Shown here: piece after piece, positions 1-9,349 of the stretch
Numbering within the stretch: position 1 is the stretch's first letter
Layout: the number at the start of each line of letters is the position of its first letter
Source of the DNA: Ruminococcus sp.
GTDB taxonomy: Bacteria; Bacillota; Clostridia; Oscillospirales; Ruminococcaceae
Length of the DNA stretch: 41,497 nucleotides
Assembly (NCBI GenBank): GCA_017523285.1
Contig: JAFWWU010000040.1
Location: 1 to 41,497 of the forward strand
Direction: 5' to 3'
Notes under the pieces: model-generated
The model's database searches: none
Told to the model about the DNA's origin: nothing
Seen by the model: the letters and a program-made list of their open reading frames with translations, nothing else
Position numbers and translations under genes: made by a program

Positions 1-2
1 AG

Positions 3-1025
3 CCTATATTTATTTCTCTAGTTCTTTTTAAGGATATTTTTATAGATGAACCTGATTTATTAGATTATTTTAAAAAAAATGAACCAATAGGCTGTAGGGA
101 TGAGTACACAAAAACATTGTTAAAAAAATATGGTATTAGAGCGTATCTTATGGGTTGCTTTACTGTGTGTTTTGAGCCGAGAACTGTTGTTCCAGACAAA
201 GGAAAAGTATTTATAATTGATATTCCAGAGCAAGTTAATGATTATATACCTGAAAGTATAAAGAAAGATGCAGTTTACTTGCAAAATTCTGTTCCATATA
301 ATGTATATCCTGTAACTGAGGAAGAAGATATAAGACAAAAAGAAGTTGCAAGTAAGCGAATGGAAATGTATAAAAGAGAAGCAAGATTGATGATAACAGG
401 AAGACTTCATATAGCTATTCCATGTATTGCTATGGGGATACCTGTAATATTAATTAGGAATAATTTTGATTATAGATTTGGTTGGGTTGATAAGTATTTA
501 CCTCTTTATACTGTAGAAGATATAACGAATATCGACTGGAATCCAAGATCTATTGACCTTTCATTTGCACGAAAAAAGATTATTTCATTCTTGAAAAAAT
601 CTATGTTAGGTGGGAAAGATGCAGAAAAAGAGTTAATTGAGTTGGATGAGTATTACACTAATAGAAAAAGAACAATTTTAAATAAAAAAATATATGATAC
701 TATAAAAGATGTAGTAAATAAAATAGGGTATGATAATTTTTCATATGCTATATGGGGAGCGGGGGCACATTGTCGTTTTGTTCATGATATAATAACAGAA
801 TTATATCCGAAGGCAAAATTAAAATTAATTGTTGACAAATATGTTGAGGGTGAATTATATGGTGTGTCTATTATTAAAGGCGAACAATTAAAAGAAATTA
901 ATTTTGATCATATGTTTATAACAACGTACAATGGAAGTAAGGATGCTATATGTAGATTAGAACAATTATTGGGAAAAAAAAGTTTTGAAATGTATTCTCA
1001 AATCACTACATTTGTAAAATCATAA
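3..1025 (+). CDS. Polysaccharide pyruvyl transferase family protein, 5' end cut by window
   Basis: The frame is open to the left edge, so the N-terminus is missing; a TTG at 117 is not the true start because family-like sequence (PIGCRDEYT) is encoded upstream of it. PIGCRDEYT followed by GCFT, and the later TGRLHIAIPCIAMGIPV segment, match the C-terminal half of the polysaccharide pyruvyl transferase family (PF04230), which puts pyruvyl ketals on cell-surface sugars. After about residue 200 of the visible part comes a second domain starting YAIWGAGAHCRFVHD, a glycine-rich Rossmann-like nucleotide-binding fold not found in the basic family. The gene is 12 nt from the iron-sulfur protein at 1038, a pairing common in clostridial surface-polysaccharide loci. 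The family call is good; acceptor and the role of the tail are unknown. Confidence 0.82.
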   Translation, partial: PIFISLVLFKDIFIDEPDLLDYFKKNEPIGCRDEYTKTLLKKYGIRAYLMGCFTVCFEPRTVVPDKGKVFIIDIPEQVNDYIPESIKKDAVYLQNSVPYNVYPVTEEEDIRQKEVASKRMEMYKREARLMITGRLHIAIPCIAMGIPVILIRNNFDYRFGWVDKYLPLYTVEDITNIDWNPRSIDLSFARKKIISFLKKSMLGGKDAEKELIELDEYYTNRKRTILNKKIYDTIKDVVNKIGYDNFSYAIWGAGAHCRFVHDIITELYPKAKLKLIVDKYVEGELYGVSIIKGEQLKEINFDHMFITTYNGSKDAICRLEQLLGKKSFEMYSQITTFVKS

Positions 1026-1037
1026 GAGGTGATTAAT

Positions 1038-2480
1038 GTGAGTAAATATATTGCTAATATAAGTGATTGTTGCGGATGTAGTGTTTGTCTTTCAGTCTGC
1101 CAATGTATGGCTATAACTATGAAACCAAATGATTTGGGTTTCTTATATCCTTGTATTGATGAGGATTTATGTATTGAATGTGGTGATTGTAAAGATGTCT
1201 GCCCAGTTTTAGAAACTAATTTAAATAAAATGGTGAATTTATTTGATAAAAAAGCATATACTGGGTATCTTGTTGATAATATAGAGTTATTAACAAGTAC
1301 GTCAGGTGGTTTTGCAAATGCCATTTCTAAAAAAATAATAGAACAAGGTGGATGCGTATTTGGAGTTAAATATGGAGATAATTTTATACCTGAATATGAT
1401 GTTGCATATACAGAGGAAGAATTAGAGGTTTTTAAAGGTTCTAAATATACAGAAGTAAATAATAATAAACTATTTGAATGTGTAAAAAGTGAGTTGAATG
1501 TTGGTAAAAAAGTTTTAGTTATTGGATTGCCATGTGTTATTGCTTCGTTGAAGAAATATATTAATACAAATGTGAATATAAATAATCTATATTTATGTGA
1601 ATTGATTTGTGGAGGTTATACAAGTCGCCGCGTATTAAGTGAGCTAATTGAAGAAATGGAAAACAAATATGAAAGCAAAGTTAGTTCGTTTATATTTAGA
1701 GTAAAGAATCCTTATGTATTACCATGTTATTTTCAAGTGGGGTTTGAAAATGGTATTATTGAAAGTATGAAATGGAATGAAACATATTTTGAAAAAGCAT
1801 ATAGATTAATAAAACGCGATTCTTGTTATAATTGTAAATTTAAAAATATAGAATTAAGTTATGCAGATTTTATTATTGGAGATCATTGGGGAAGTGAAAA
1901 CCAAATGCATTACAATAAGTATGGAAACTCATTGATATTACCTAGAACTCCAAAAGCACTTGCTCTTATAGATTCGTTAGAGGAACAATTCTTTAAAATA
2001 GTTGAAGTTGATTTTGAGGAAGCATATAAGTATAATCATATGCTTTCTAAGTCCATAACAAATTTAGAGGGGAGTAATTATTTAAAAGAATACTTTAAAA
2101 AGAATTCATTAAAAAGAGCTTGTGAATTATATAATATAAAGCTTAAAAAAGAACTGGAAGAAATTTTAAGTGAAATTAAAGGTGAACGATATAATGTTGC
2201 ACTTTGGGGGGTTAGTATGGGAATTGATAATATGTATGAGAAGTATGATATGAAAAACTGGAATATTAAATATATTTTTGATAGTAGCGAGTATAAAATT
2301 GGTATGAATTGTCATGGGTTAAAAGTAAATAATATAAAGGATATTCATAAGTTTAATAAAAAAATTGATGTAATTGTTTCGCTTATTTCTTCGACTGATT
2401 GCGTTGTTTTAAAAAAACAACTTTTAGAAAATGGTTGGAAGGGAAAAACGTTTTATATGGGAAAATATAGATTCATATAA
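1038..2480 (+). CDS. F420 hydrogenase/dehydrogenase beta-subunit-like protein with two 4Fe-4S clusters
   Basis: 480 aa. The N-terminus has two ferredoxin-type motifs, one of form C-x2-C-x2-C-x3-C within ISDCCGCSVCLSVC and a second in CIECGDCKDVCP, followed by an FrhB/FdhB-like domain (TSGGFANAIS, YCKGS-like FKGSKYTE, LCELICGG, GDHWG). The family transfers electrons between flavin/Fe-S centres and a cofactor; in Firmicutes without F420, members sit beside polysaccharide pyruvyl transferases, where their reaction is not established. The last ~95 residues (VALWGVSMGIDN onward) form a Rossmann-like tail resembling that of the preceding gene. A GTG at 1029 lies inside the ribosome site AAGAGGTG; the GTG at 1038, 6 nt downstream of it, is chosen. 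Cytoplasmic, no membrane segment. Confidence 0.78.
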   Translation: MSKYIANISDCCGCSVCLSVCQCMAITMKPNDLGFLYPCIDEDLCIECGDCKDVCPVLETNLNKMVNLFDKKAYTGYLVDNIELLTSTSGGFANAISKKIIEQGGCVFGVKYGDNFIPEYDVAYTEEELEVFKGSKYTEVNNNKLFECVKSELNVGKKVLVIGLPCVIASLKKYINTNVNINNLYLCELICGGYTSRRVLSELIEEMENKYESKVSSFIFRVKNPYVLPCYFQVGFENGIIESMKWNETYFEKAYRLIKRDSCYNCKFKNIELSYADFIIGDHWGSENQMHYNKYGNSLILPRTPKALALIDSLEEQFFKIVEVDFEEAYKYNHMLSKSITNLEGSNYLKEYFKKNSLKRACELYNIKLKKELEEILSEIKGERYNVALWGVSMGIDNMYEKYDMKNWNIKYIFDSSEYKIGMNCHGLKVNNIKDIHKFNKKIDVIVSLISSTDCVVLKKQLLENGWKGKTFYMGKYRFI

Positions 2481-2510
2481 CATAGACTTAGCATAGAGAG
2501 GAGATTAACG

Positions 2511-5384
2511 TTGAACTATATTGGTAATATAGCATATTGTATTCCAACATACAATAGATCGAATTTTATTAAAAAGATTTTAAAAAGAATATTGCAAGAT
2601 TTTAATAAATATGGAATAGATATATATATTTTTGATTCAAGTTCTGATTATTTTACAGAGGAAGTTATAAAAGAATACTACAGTTTTAAAAATCTTTATT
2701 ATATAAAAATGGATGAGACAGTTGGTATTGAAAAAAAGAAAGCGATATTTACTGGCTCAGAATTTGATAAGAATAAAGATTACGATTATGTATGGGTAGT
2801 GAAAGATAGAGTTTATCCATCTGAGGATATTATAAAAAGAATACTTGTGTCAGCTGAATCAAATCCAGATGTGATTTTTCTTCGTGCAATAGAAACATAT
2901 CATACCGTTGATTTAGTTGATGAGTATTATGATGATCCTGTAAAATTTTATCATGATTGGGCATGGTTGGTTACATCGTGGGATTGTACTATATTGAATA
3001 GAAGAAAAATACTAGCAGATTTAAACTGGGATAAAGATATGGCGGAATATATAAATATAAAGCCAGATGAAAATGGATATTTAAACTTCCCTATTGTTGC
3101 TATATTATTTAAAAAATTGTCAGAACTTCATAAATGCAATATTCAAGTTTTGAAGGCTGAGGCTGGAAAACATATAATAAACTTGCCGATTGAAAAGAAT
3201 ATTGATAGTAGTGTGTTTAAAGTATGGGGATATAACTGGTATTATGCAAATAATAATCTTCCATATATATATAATGATGAGAAAGAATTTGTTATTAAAT
3301 CAGGAACGTCACTTCCATGGATTATAGGTGATCAAATAAGATTAATGGACATATGGCAATCTGGCAATCTAACAGATGATAAACTTGAATGTGTTAAGGA
3401 TATTTGGAATGGAATAAGTGATGTTCCTTGGGAAGATGTATGTCGAATAAAAAACGGTGATATCGATTTTATGAGATGTTGCTTTGTTGATTTAGTATGG
3501 GAAAACGTTGCTGTTGGAAACATAAATCAAGTAATAAATTACTATAGTGAATGTCAGTGGCTTATTGATCAAATAAATAATAATGAAGACTTAAGATATA
3601 CTATATATATGATAGAAGTATTTCTTTATGAACGACAATGTAATAATATTCATATATTTGATGGCGGAAGAAATAAAGAGTATATTATTGCAAAGATTCA
3701 ACTTGCAATAAAACTTGTAAAAGTTCTTGAAGAAAATGATAATGTCCAAAGTAAAGAATTAAAGGCTGTAATAAACAATAAGCTGATTTCCATCTCAATG
3801 ATAGAATATTTTATAGTTAAACTATGTTCAAACCCTGAATTAGTTGCTGAAAGATTTAATGTTTTTATAAAAGAAAAGAATATGGAAAATGAATATAAAA
3901 ACGAAACAGATGATATAAATTCTAAATATGATGTTTATTATAATAGAAAACAAGTATTATATAAATTAAATGATTCTGTGGATGTAACAATTGGCATAGT
4001 AGCATATAATAGACTTGATATTACAAAATTATGCATTCAAAGTGTTCTTGATAATACTAAGGATATAAAATATAAACTTGTTCTTGTATATAATGAAAAT
4101 GAACAAGGTGAAGGAATACTTGAATTTTTTAATGCTATTGATTATAAAGATAAAGTTGTAATACATATTAAGGAAAATATTGGAGCTCCCTTTGCTTATC
4201 AATATATTAATAAGCATATTGACGGTAAGTATTTTGTACATCTTCCAAATGATGTAATTGTTACTCCTAATTGGCTTTCAAATTTAATTAAATGTGCCGA
4301 GTCTGATTATAGAATAGGTATGGTTAATCCTGTTTCTTCAAATGTAAGTAATTTGCAGTGTGTAGATTTATCTTTTGATAGTTATGATGAAATGCAAAAA
4401 AATGCAGCAGATTATAACATTTCTAATCCGTTAAAGTGGCAAGAAAGAATTAGACTTATAACGCTTGGTACATTATTTACGCGTGAATGTTTATCAGCAA
4501 TAGGGCCCGTTTTCGATATAGGCTTCATGCACGATTTTGGCGATGATGATGTAAGTTTCCGTGTTCGTAGAGCAGGGTATAAAGCAGTTCTTGCCTGTGA
4601 TACCTGGGTGCATCATGCTCATGATGTTTTTCATATGGAGAATAAGAATTCAGAAGAATACCAAAAATCATTAAAAGAAGGAAGAGAAAACTTTAATCAA
4701 AAGTATTATGGTATTGATCCTTGGGATGATGTTAATAATTTTGTATTTCCTTATATAGAAAAGAAAATAACACCTCCAGCTGATAAAAATAATGTTAAAG
4801 TTTTGGGTATAGATGTAAAATGTGGAACACCGATTTTAGATATTAAAAATTGTTTGAGAACATTTAATGTTATAGATCTACAATTGCATGCTTTTACATC
4901 TGATGCAAAATATTATATTGATTTAAAAACGATATGTGATGACGTTGTTTGTGACAGACATGAATACTTAATAAATTCCTTTAAGGAAACTAAGTTTGAT
5001 TATATTATTATTGGCGATAGTATTAATAGTTACAAAGAGCCTGAGCAGACAATAGAATATGCATATAGCTTATTAAATAATGGCGGGCAATTATTTATAA
5101 GCTTAAAAAACACATATAATGCAATTACGATGCTAAAAATGTTAGGACATAGTGTTGGTTCAGAAGAGAATATTCTCCAGATTGAATTTAATAGTTTCTA
5201 TAATATCCTTAAAAAAAGAAATATGAAAATAGAACTTATTAATTGTCAACTATATGATCTAAGTGACGCAATTATTGACTACTGCTCGAATTTAATAAGA
5301 TATGCAAAATCAAATGATTGTAAAGAGGAAGATTTATTAAATCAATTAAGGGTTAATAGTTATTGGTTTAAAATTACAAAGTAA
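2511..5384 (+). CDS. Multidomain glycosyltransferase (GT2-like, GT2, methyltransferase-like tail)
   Basis: 957 aa. Residues 1-~230 begin IAYCIPTYNRSNFIKK, a GT2-type nucleotide-sugar fold. A helical linker of ~250 aa follows. A second, more typical GT2 domain starts near residue 489 (VTIGIVAYNRLDITKLCIQS) with HLPNDVIVTPNWL as the probable DxD-type region and a C-terminal acidic patch MHDFGDDDVSFRVRRAGY. From ~760 to the end comes a region like a class I SAM methyltransferase core (FDYIIIGDSINSYKEP, LLNNGGQLFISL), but without a clear GxGxG motif. Start is TTG at 2511 behind GAGAGGAG. Probably builds or decorates a surface polysaccharide together with the two genes before it. Donor and acceptor cannot be read from sequence. 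Base composition is much more AT-rich than in the galE region. Confidence 0.75.
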   Translation: MNYIGNIAYCIPTYNRSNFIKKILKRILQDFNKYGIDIYIFDSSSDYFTEEVIKEYYSFKNLYYIKMDETVGIEKKKAIFTGSEFDKNKDYDYVWVVKDRVYPSEDIIKRILVSAESNPDVIFLRAIETYHTVDLVDEYYDDPVKFYHDWAWLVTSWDCTILNRRKILADLNWDKDMAEYINIKPDENGYLNFPIVAILFKKLSELHKCNIQVLKAEAGKHIINLPIEKNIDSSVFKVWGYNWYYANNNLPYIYNDEKEFVIKSGTSLPWIIGDQIRLMDIWQSGNLTDDKLECVKDIWNGISDVPWEDVCRIKNGDIDFMRCCFVDLVWENVAVGNINQVINYYSECQWLIDQINNNEDLRYTIYMIEVFLYERQCNNIHIFDGGRNKEYIIAKIQLAIKLVKVLEENDNVQSKELKAVINNKLISISMIEYFIVKLCSNPELVAERFNVFIKEKNMENEYKNETDDINSKYDVYYNRKQVLYKLNDSVDVTIGIVAYNRLDITKLCIQSVLDNTKDIKYKLVLVYNENEQGEGILEFFNAIDYKDKVVIHIKENIGAPFAYQYINKHIDGKYFVHLPNDVIVTPNWLSNLIKCAESDYRIGMVNPVSSNVSNLQCVDLSFDSYDEMQKNAADYNISNPLKWQERIRLITLGTLFTRECLSAIGPVFDIGFMHDFGDDDVSFRVRRAGYKAVLACDTWVHHAHDVFHMENKNSEEYQKSLKEGRENFNQKYYGIDPWDDVNNFVFPYIEKKITPPADKNNVKVLGIDVKCGTPILDIKNCLRTFNVIDLQLHAFTSDAKYYIDLKTICDDVVCDRHEYLINSFKETKFDYIIIGDSINSYKEPEQTIEYAYSLLNNGGQLFISLKNTYNAITMLKMLGHSVGSEENILQIEFNSFYNILKKRNMKIELINCQLYDLSDAIIDYCSNLIRYAKSNDCKEEDLLNQLRVNSYWFKITK

Positions 5385-5442
5385 ACGCAATTATATAATT
5401 ATTTTTTATCTCATTATAAATAATTTGTATCAGTTCAATAAT

Positions 5443-5471
5443 TTGACACCCCCTCTTTAATATGCTATAAT
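5443..5471 (+). promoter_or_regulatory. galE promoter, full consensus
   Basis: TTGACA at 5443-5448, a 17-nt spacer and TATAAT at 5466-5471, with TGC just before the -10 (extended -10). Both hexamers match sigma-A consensus exactly. Predicted start is near 5478, 35 nt upstream of galE. It suggests strong, constitutive expression independent of the polysaccharide genes upstream. Confidence 0.88.
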
Positions 5472-5512
5472 GTAAGACGAAAAGCATATAATAAACTAAA
5501 AAGAGGTATACT

Positions 5513-6532
5513 ATGTCTACAATATTATTAGCAGGCGGAGCAGGCTATATCGGCTCACATACTGCTGTTGAACTTTTAAACGCAGGTTATGAAGTTGTCG
5601 TTGTAGATAACTATTCAAACAGCTCTCCGGAAGCAATCCGTAGAGTTGAAAAAATCACAGGCAAAACAGTCAAGCTATATGAGCTTGATATCAAGGATAA
5701 TGCAAAGCTCTTTGAAGTTTTCAAGGAGAATAGAATTGATGCTGTTATTCATTTTGCAGGACTCAAAGCAGTCGGGGAGTCAGTTCAGAAACCTATAATG
5801 TATTATCGTAACAATATCGATACAACACTTTCACTTCTTGAAACAATGAGTGAATATGGTGTGAATAATATCATCTTCTCTTCAAGTGCATCTGTCTATG
5901 GAGAAAACAATCCCGTTCCATATACCGAAACAATGAAGCGTGGAGTTTGTACTAACCCATACGGCTGGACGAAATCCATGATGGAGCAGATTTTTGAGGA
6001 TGCCGCAAAAGCTGACGAGAACTTATCTGTGATTCTTCTCAGATACTTTAATCCTATCGGCGCTCATGAATCGGGAATAATTGGCGAGGATCCACAGGGA
6101 ATCCCTAACAATCTTATGCCGTATGTTTCACAGGTTGCTGTAGGCAAGAGGGAATGCCTTACAATCTTCGGAAATGATTATCCAACCCATGATGGAACCT
6201 GCACTCGTGATTATATCCACGTTGTTGACCTTGCAAAAGGTCACGTTAAAGCTATTGATTATATCCTCAGCCATAATTGCGTCGAGATAATTAATCTCGG
6301 TACAGGAACCCCGTACAGCGTCACTGAAATTGTCAGCACCTTTGAGAGAGTAAACGGAATTAAAGTAAAGCATGTTTACGGACCAAGACGTGCAGGAGAT
6401 CTTGCTGAACTTTATGCCAACGCTGATAAAGCAGCTGAAATTCTCGGTTGGAGAGCAGAAAAGAATCTCGAGGATATGTGCCGTGATTCGTGGAACTGGC
6501 AGAAAAATAATCCGAATGGATATAATCAATAA
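5513..6532 (+). CDS. galE: UDP-glucose 4-epimerase
   Basis: 339 aa, the usual length. Interconverts UDP-glucose and UDP-galactose with tightly bound NAD. The Rossmann motif GGAGYIGSH is at residues 8-16, Ser124 lies in FSSSASVYG, and the catalytic Tyr150-x3-Lys154 pair is in NPYGWTK; RYFNPIGAHESG and the C-terminal substrate residues are intact. AAGAGG at 5501-5506 precedes the ATG. Monocistronic by its own consensus promoter and strong terminator. Supplies UDP-Gal for the neighbouring polysaccharide locus or takes galactose from plant material into glycolysis through the Leloir route; the other Leloir genes are not here. Confidence 0.97.
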   Translation: MSTILLAGGAGYIGSHTAVELLNAGYEVVVVDNYSNSSPEAIRRVEKITGKTVKLYELDIKDNAKLFEVFKENRIDAVIHFAGLKAVGESVQKPIMYYRNNIDTTLSLLETMSEYGVNNIIFSSSASVYGENNPVPYTETMKRGVCTNPYGWTKSMMEQIFEDAAKADENLSVILLRYFNPIGAHESGIIGEDPQGIPNNLMPYVSQVAVGKRECLTIFGNDYPTHDGTCTRDYIHVVDLAKGHVKAIDYILSHNCVEIINLGTGTPYSVTEIVSTFERVNGIKVKHVYGPRRAGDLAELYANADKAAEILGWRAEKNLEDMCRDSWNWQKNNPNGYNQ

Positions 6533-6547
6533 TAAATGTATAAAATT

Positions 6548-6585
6548 ACACCGCACAAGAATGATAAATTCTTGTGCGGTGTTTT
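6548..6585. terminator. Bidirectional terminator between galE and the xylanase gene
   Basis: Perfect 15-bp stem (6548-6562 with 6568-6582), 5-nt loop, then TTTT. It lies between converging genes ending at 6532 (+) and 6615 (-) and probably serves both. Confidence 0.88.
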
Positions 6586-6614
6586 GCTTGTTATTGAAGT
6601 TTTATTCGTACAGA

Positions 6615-9008
6615 TTATGCCTTAAATGCATTCTTAAGGAAGTTATACATAAGCGGATTTACACAAACAGAATCGTGACCGCCACCCTGGATTTCCTGCC
6701 AGATATGTGGCTGATTATTGTTTGTAAGCATTTCATGATACTGCTTAGGGAATGTACCAACAACAGTGTCATTTGTACCGCCTGTAATCATAAGAATATA
6801 TGGATCATAAGCGTGATTCTGAATCTTGAATTCAGATGGCTGCATATTACCTGGGTGAACCATGAATGAGTCCTGTGCAGGTGTGATACCCGGTGCAGGA
6901 CATGCAGCACCAATATAACCAAAGTATTCAGGACGTGTAATTCCTATGTAGAGTGATTCTCTGCCACCCATTGAGAAGCCACAGATACCTGTGTTTTCTC
7001 TGCCTGTCTTAATGGAGTAGTGTTCTTCCATATAAGGCATAAGACATTCAATGAGGTCTTCTCTGAATGCGTCATATTTAGCACATTCTTCAGCTGTAAA
7101 GCCAGCACATTGGTCAGAATTCTGGCTTGTATACATAGCACAGCTTACGAGAATCATTTCCTCTGCCTCGCCGCTTTCCATAAGATTTCCACCGATTGAT
7201 TTACAGTAACCAACCATATCATTTTCATTACCGAAAATACCATGGTTTACATAAACTACAGGATATTTCTTGCTTGTCGAGTAGTTCGGAGGAAGAATAA
7301 CAACAGCCTTCTTATTCTTCTTAGCTACTGATGAGTAGTAAGTGATTTTTTCTTCCTTACAGCCATTATTTGAGTTAGCTGTAATATTTGAAGGAACATT
7401 GTTTGTAATTGTATTCTTTATCTTCTCCATGTAACTTGAACCATTACCCGAAGATGATGATGGCTTTGTAGTTGTCGTTGTAGTTGTTTTCGGCTTTGTT
7501 GTAGTAGCAGTAGTTGTTGTAGTCACAGCAGGGAATTTGCTGATTTTACCAAGAATATACTGAGTGAGAAGTACAGCGTCATTTATAGCAACATTTCCGT
7601 CACCGTCAATATCAGCTGCTGCGGAAGTTGCTGAACCTGAGAAGCTATTCAGAACAGCTTTTCTCATAAGCGGAAGATCATAAATATCAATTTCATTATC
7701 ACTATTCATATCTCCACGCATAGCCTTTGATGAAGGTGTTGAGCTGATTTTGTTCTCCTGAGCGAGAATTGCGTCATCAATGTAGAAATCAGGTGTCGAA
7801 TCAACTGTTTCAACGTAAAGAATCATGCTTGAAGCACCATCAGGAATTGTATAGCTCGGATTTGCAAGCTGTACCCATTCACCCTTAGAGCCTGTTGCAG
7901 TTGCAACGTCAGCATACTGTTCCGTACCTGTTGAATCTGTATACTGGAGAGTAAGCTTGAAATCTTCTGATGAAGTTTCATTCTGCATTGCCATAACGCT
8001 GAATCCATAGCTCTCTCCGGCTTTGAATGTGTTTTCATCGAGATTGATTGCCGCACCATTCCATGAATCAGTACGTCCGCTTACTGCAAGTGACTTGCTT
8101 CCGCTGTTGCTTTCAGCTGATGAACTTTTTACAGTTGCAGCGCCTCTGCCTGCAAAATCGCCTTCACCCGATTCAAATGTTTCATTGATGTAATGTCCGT
8201 TTGCATCCGGTTCAATTGGCTTAGGTGGTTCAGGTTCAATAATCGGATCGTCAATCCAGTCAGGCTTAGCACCTGTATTAATAGCCTTACCATCCATTGT
8301 TATGTAGTTTGTCTTTACTTCTGCATAACCGCTTGACTGATATCCCTCAACAACAAGTGATACTTCATAAAGCTCTGAACCCATATCAAGACCAAGCTTT
8401 TCCCACTGCTTGAAGTGCTCTGAAATATCAATTACACCCTTTGAGCTCTTGTCGTTGTCACGACGAACAGAGAAGTACTGTGGAAATGTAGTATTACCAT
8501 CAATAGAAGGCTGATTATAACGCATAGCCTTGTAAACATCGTAAATATGTCCGTTTACTGTGATAGTACCAACTTGTCCCTGTCCTCCCGGTGGACGCCA
8601 TGTACCAAAGTTTTCAATGATGTAATATTCAACAAGATCTTTACGAGTCCAGCCATAAACAGCAAGATAAGAGTTGCCGTTTGGTCTGTAATCTGCGTCA
8701 TAATACATCTTGATGTCACCAACAGACTCCCATGTAGGAGAATTTGATGCCCATTTCTTACCTGTACGGGCAAGATAGTTTTCAATGCCGCTCCATTCAG
8801 CGATAAAACCACCATTACCTGTAAGCTCCATTTTTGCTGTGCCCTGACGATTCTGATTCCAGAGCTCCCAGTCAAGACCGTCCTGAGTACCCTGATCGCA
8901 CTGGTCATCAGCTTTTGCAATCATAGACTCTGCCGCAGGCATAAATGAAAATCCGACCACTGCAGCGAGTGCACCTGTGAAAGCCTTTTTAAATAAGCCT
9001 TTCTTCAT
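6615..9008 (-). CDS. Secreted GH11 xylanase - CBM22 - dockerin - CE1 esterase
   Basis: 797 aa counted from the Met at 9008. A Met three codons upstream (9017) sits directly against the ribosome site GAGGA, so 9008 is the better start. Order: signal peptide 1-~34 (MKKGLFKKAFTG, hydrophobic core, cut near AKA-DD); GH11 endo-beta-1,4-xylanase ~42-240 with nucleophile Glu127 in LVEYYIIENF and acid/base Glu221 in VVEGYQSSG; CBM22-type xylan-binding module ~272-418; type I dockerin ~431-489 with two calcium loops (DMNSDNEID and DIDGDGNVA); Thr-rich linker ~494-525; CE1 esterase ~527-797 with Ser679 in GFSMGG, Asp747 in GGTND and His778 in GGGHDSV. It should be cellulosome-attached, cutting the xylan backbone while removing acetyl or feruloyl groups. 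The dockerin is internal rather than terminal. Confidence 0.94.
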   Translation of the reverse strand: MKKGLFKKAFTGALAAVVGFSFMPAAESMIAKADDQCDQGTQDGLDWELWNQNRQGTAKMELTGNGGFIAEWSGIENYLARTGKKWASNSPTWESVGDIKMYYDADYRPNGNSYLAVYGWTRKDLVEYYIIENFGTWRPPGGQGQVGTITVNGHIYDVYKAMRYNQPSIDGNTTFPQYFSVRRDNDKSSKGVIDISEHFKQWEKLGLDMGSELYEVSLVVEGYQSSGYAEVKTNYITMDGKAINTGAKPDWIDDPIIEPEPPKPIEPDANGHYINETFESGEGDFAGRGAATVKSSSAESNSGSKSLAVSGRTDSWNGAAINLDENTFKAGESYGFSVMAMQNETSSEDFKLTLQYTDSTGTEQYADVATATGSKGEWVQLANPSYTIPDGASSMILYVETVDSTPDFYIDDAILAQENKISSTPSSKAMRGDMNSDNEIDIYDLPLMRKAVLNSFSGSATSAAADIDGDGNVAINDAVLLTQYILGKISKFPAVTTTTTATTTKPKTTTTTTTKPSSSSGNGSSYMEKIKNTITNNVPSNITANSNNGCKEEKITYYSSVAKKNKKAVVILPPNYSTSKKYPVVYVNHGIFGNENDMVGYCKSIGGNLMESGEAEEMILVSCAMYTSQNSDQCAGFTAEECAKYDAFREDLIECLMPYMEEHYSIKTGRENTGICGFSMGGRESLYIGITRPEYFGYIGAACPAPGITPAQDSFMVHPGNMQPSEFKIQNHAYDPYILMITGGTNDTVVGTFPKQYHEMLTNNNQPHIWQEIQGGGHDSVCVNPLMYNFLKNAFKA

Positions 9009-9115
9009 GTGAATCATTCCTCACTTTCTGAAATTAAAAAATAATTAATTACTTGTGGAATTAAATTGCACATAAATGTGGTATCCCCTGTATTCCGTTA
9101 TCTATCTATAATAAT

Positions 9116-9144
9116 ATTATATTACATTTTTGTGAATTATGCAA
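9116..9144 (-). promoter_or_regulatory. Putative promoter of the xylanase-esterase gene
   Basis: Read on the - strand: TTGCAT (9144-9139), 17 nt, TATAAT (9121-9116), leaving a leader of roughly 100 nt. The -10 is perfect, the -35 partial. The TTGCAT/17/TATAAT pattern recurs upstream of the thi operon. Confidence 0.55.
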
Positions 9145-9287
9145 GTAAAAAAACGCTGATTTGTTAAATCTGAATAAACGTGAATATGAAATTTGTGCAA
9201 TCCTATAATAATTGACAAGCATTAGAAGTTAATAAATTTATCTTAATGCTGATTATCCATTGATAGTAGTTTCAATATTGCATAAGA

Positions 9288-9317
9288 AAAGCGACCAAGA
9301 TTTCTCTTAGTCGCTTT
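9288..9317 (-). terminator. Terminator of the second xylanase gene
   Basis: On the - strand a 13-bp stem with one G-U pair (AAAGCGAC with GTCGCTTT at its base) is followed by TTTTCTTAT. It lies 33 nt after the stop at 9350. The rest of the 340-nt gap to the next gene holds that gene's promoter and leader only. Confidence 0.82.
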
Positions 9318-9349
9318 AAATATGTTTGAATTAAAATAGCAATTAATGA

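Noticed and set aside
6128-6556. 142-codon - strand frame
   Set aside because: Antisense to the 3' half of galE; no ribosome site.
7440-7530. Low-complexity TGT/TAG-rich stretch as a microsatellite repeat
   Set aside because: It encodes the Thr-rich linker between dockerin and CE1; the repeat character comes from Thr codons.
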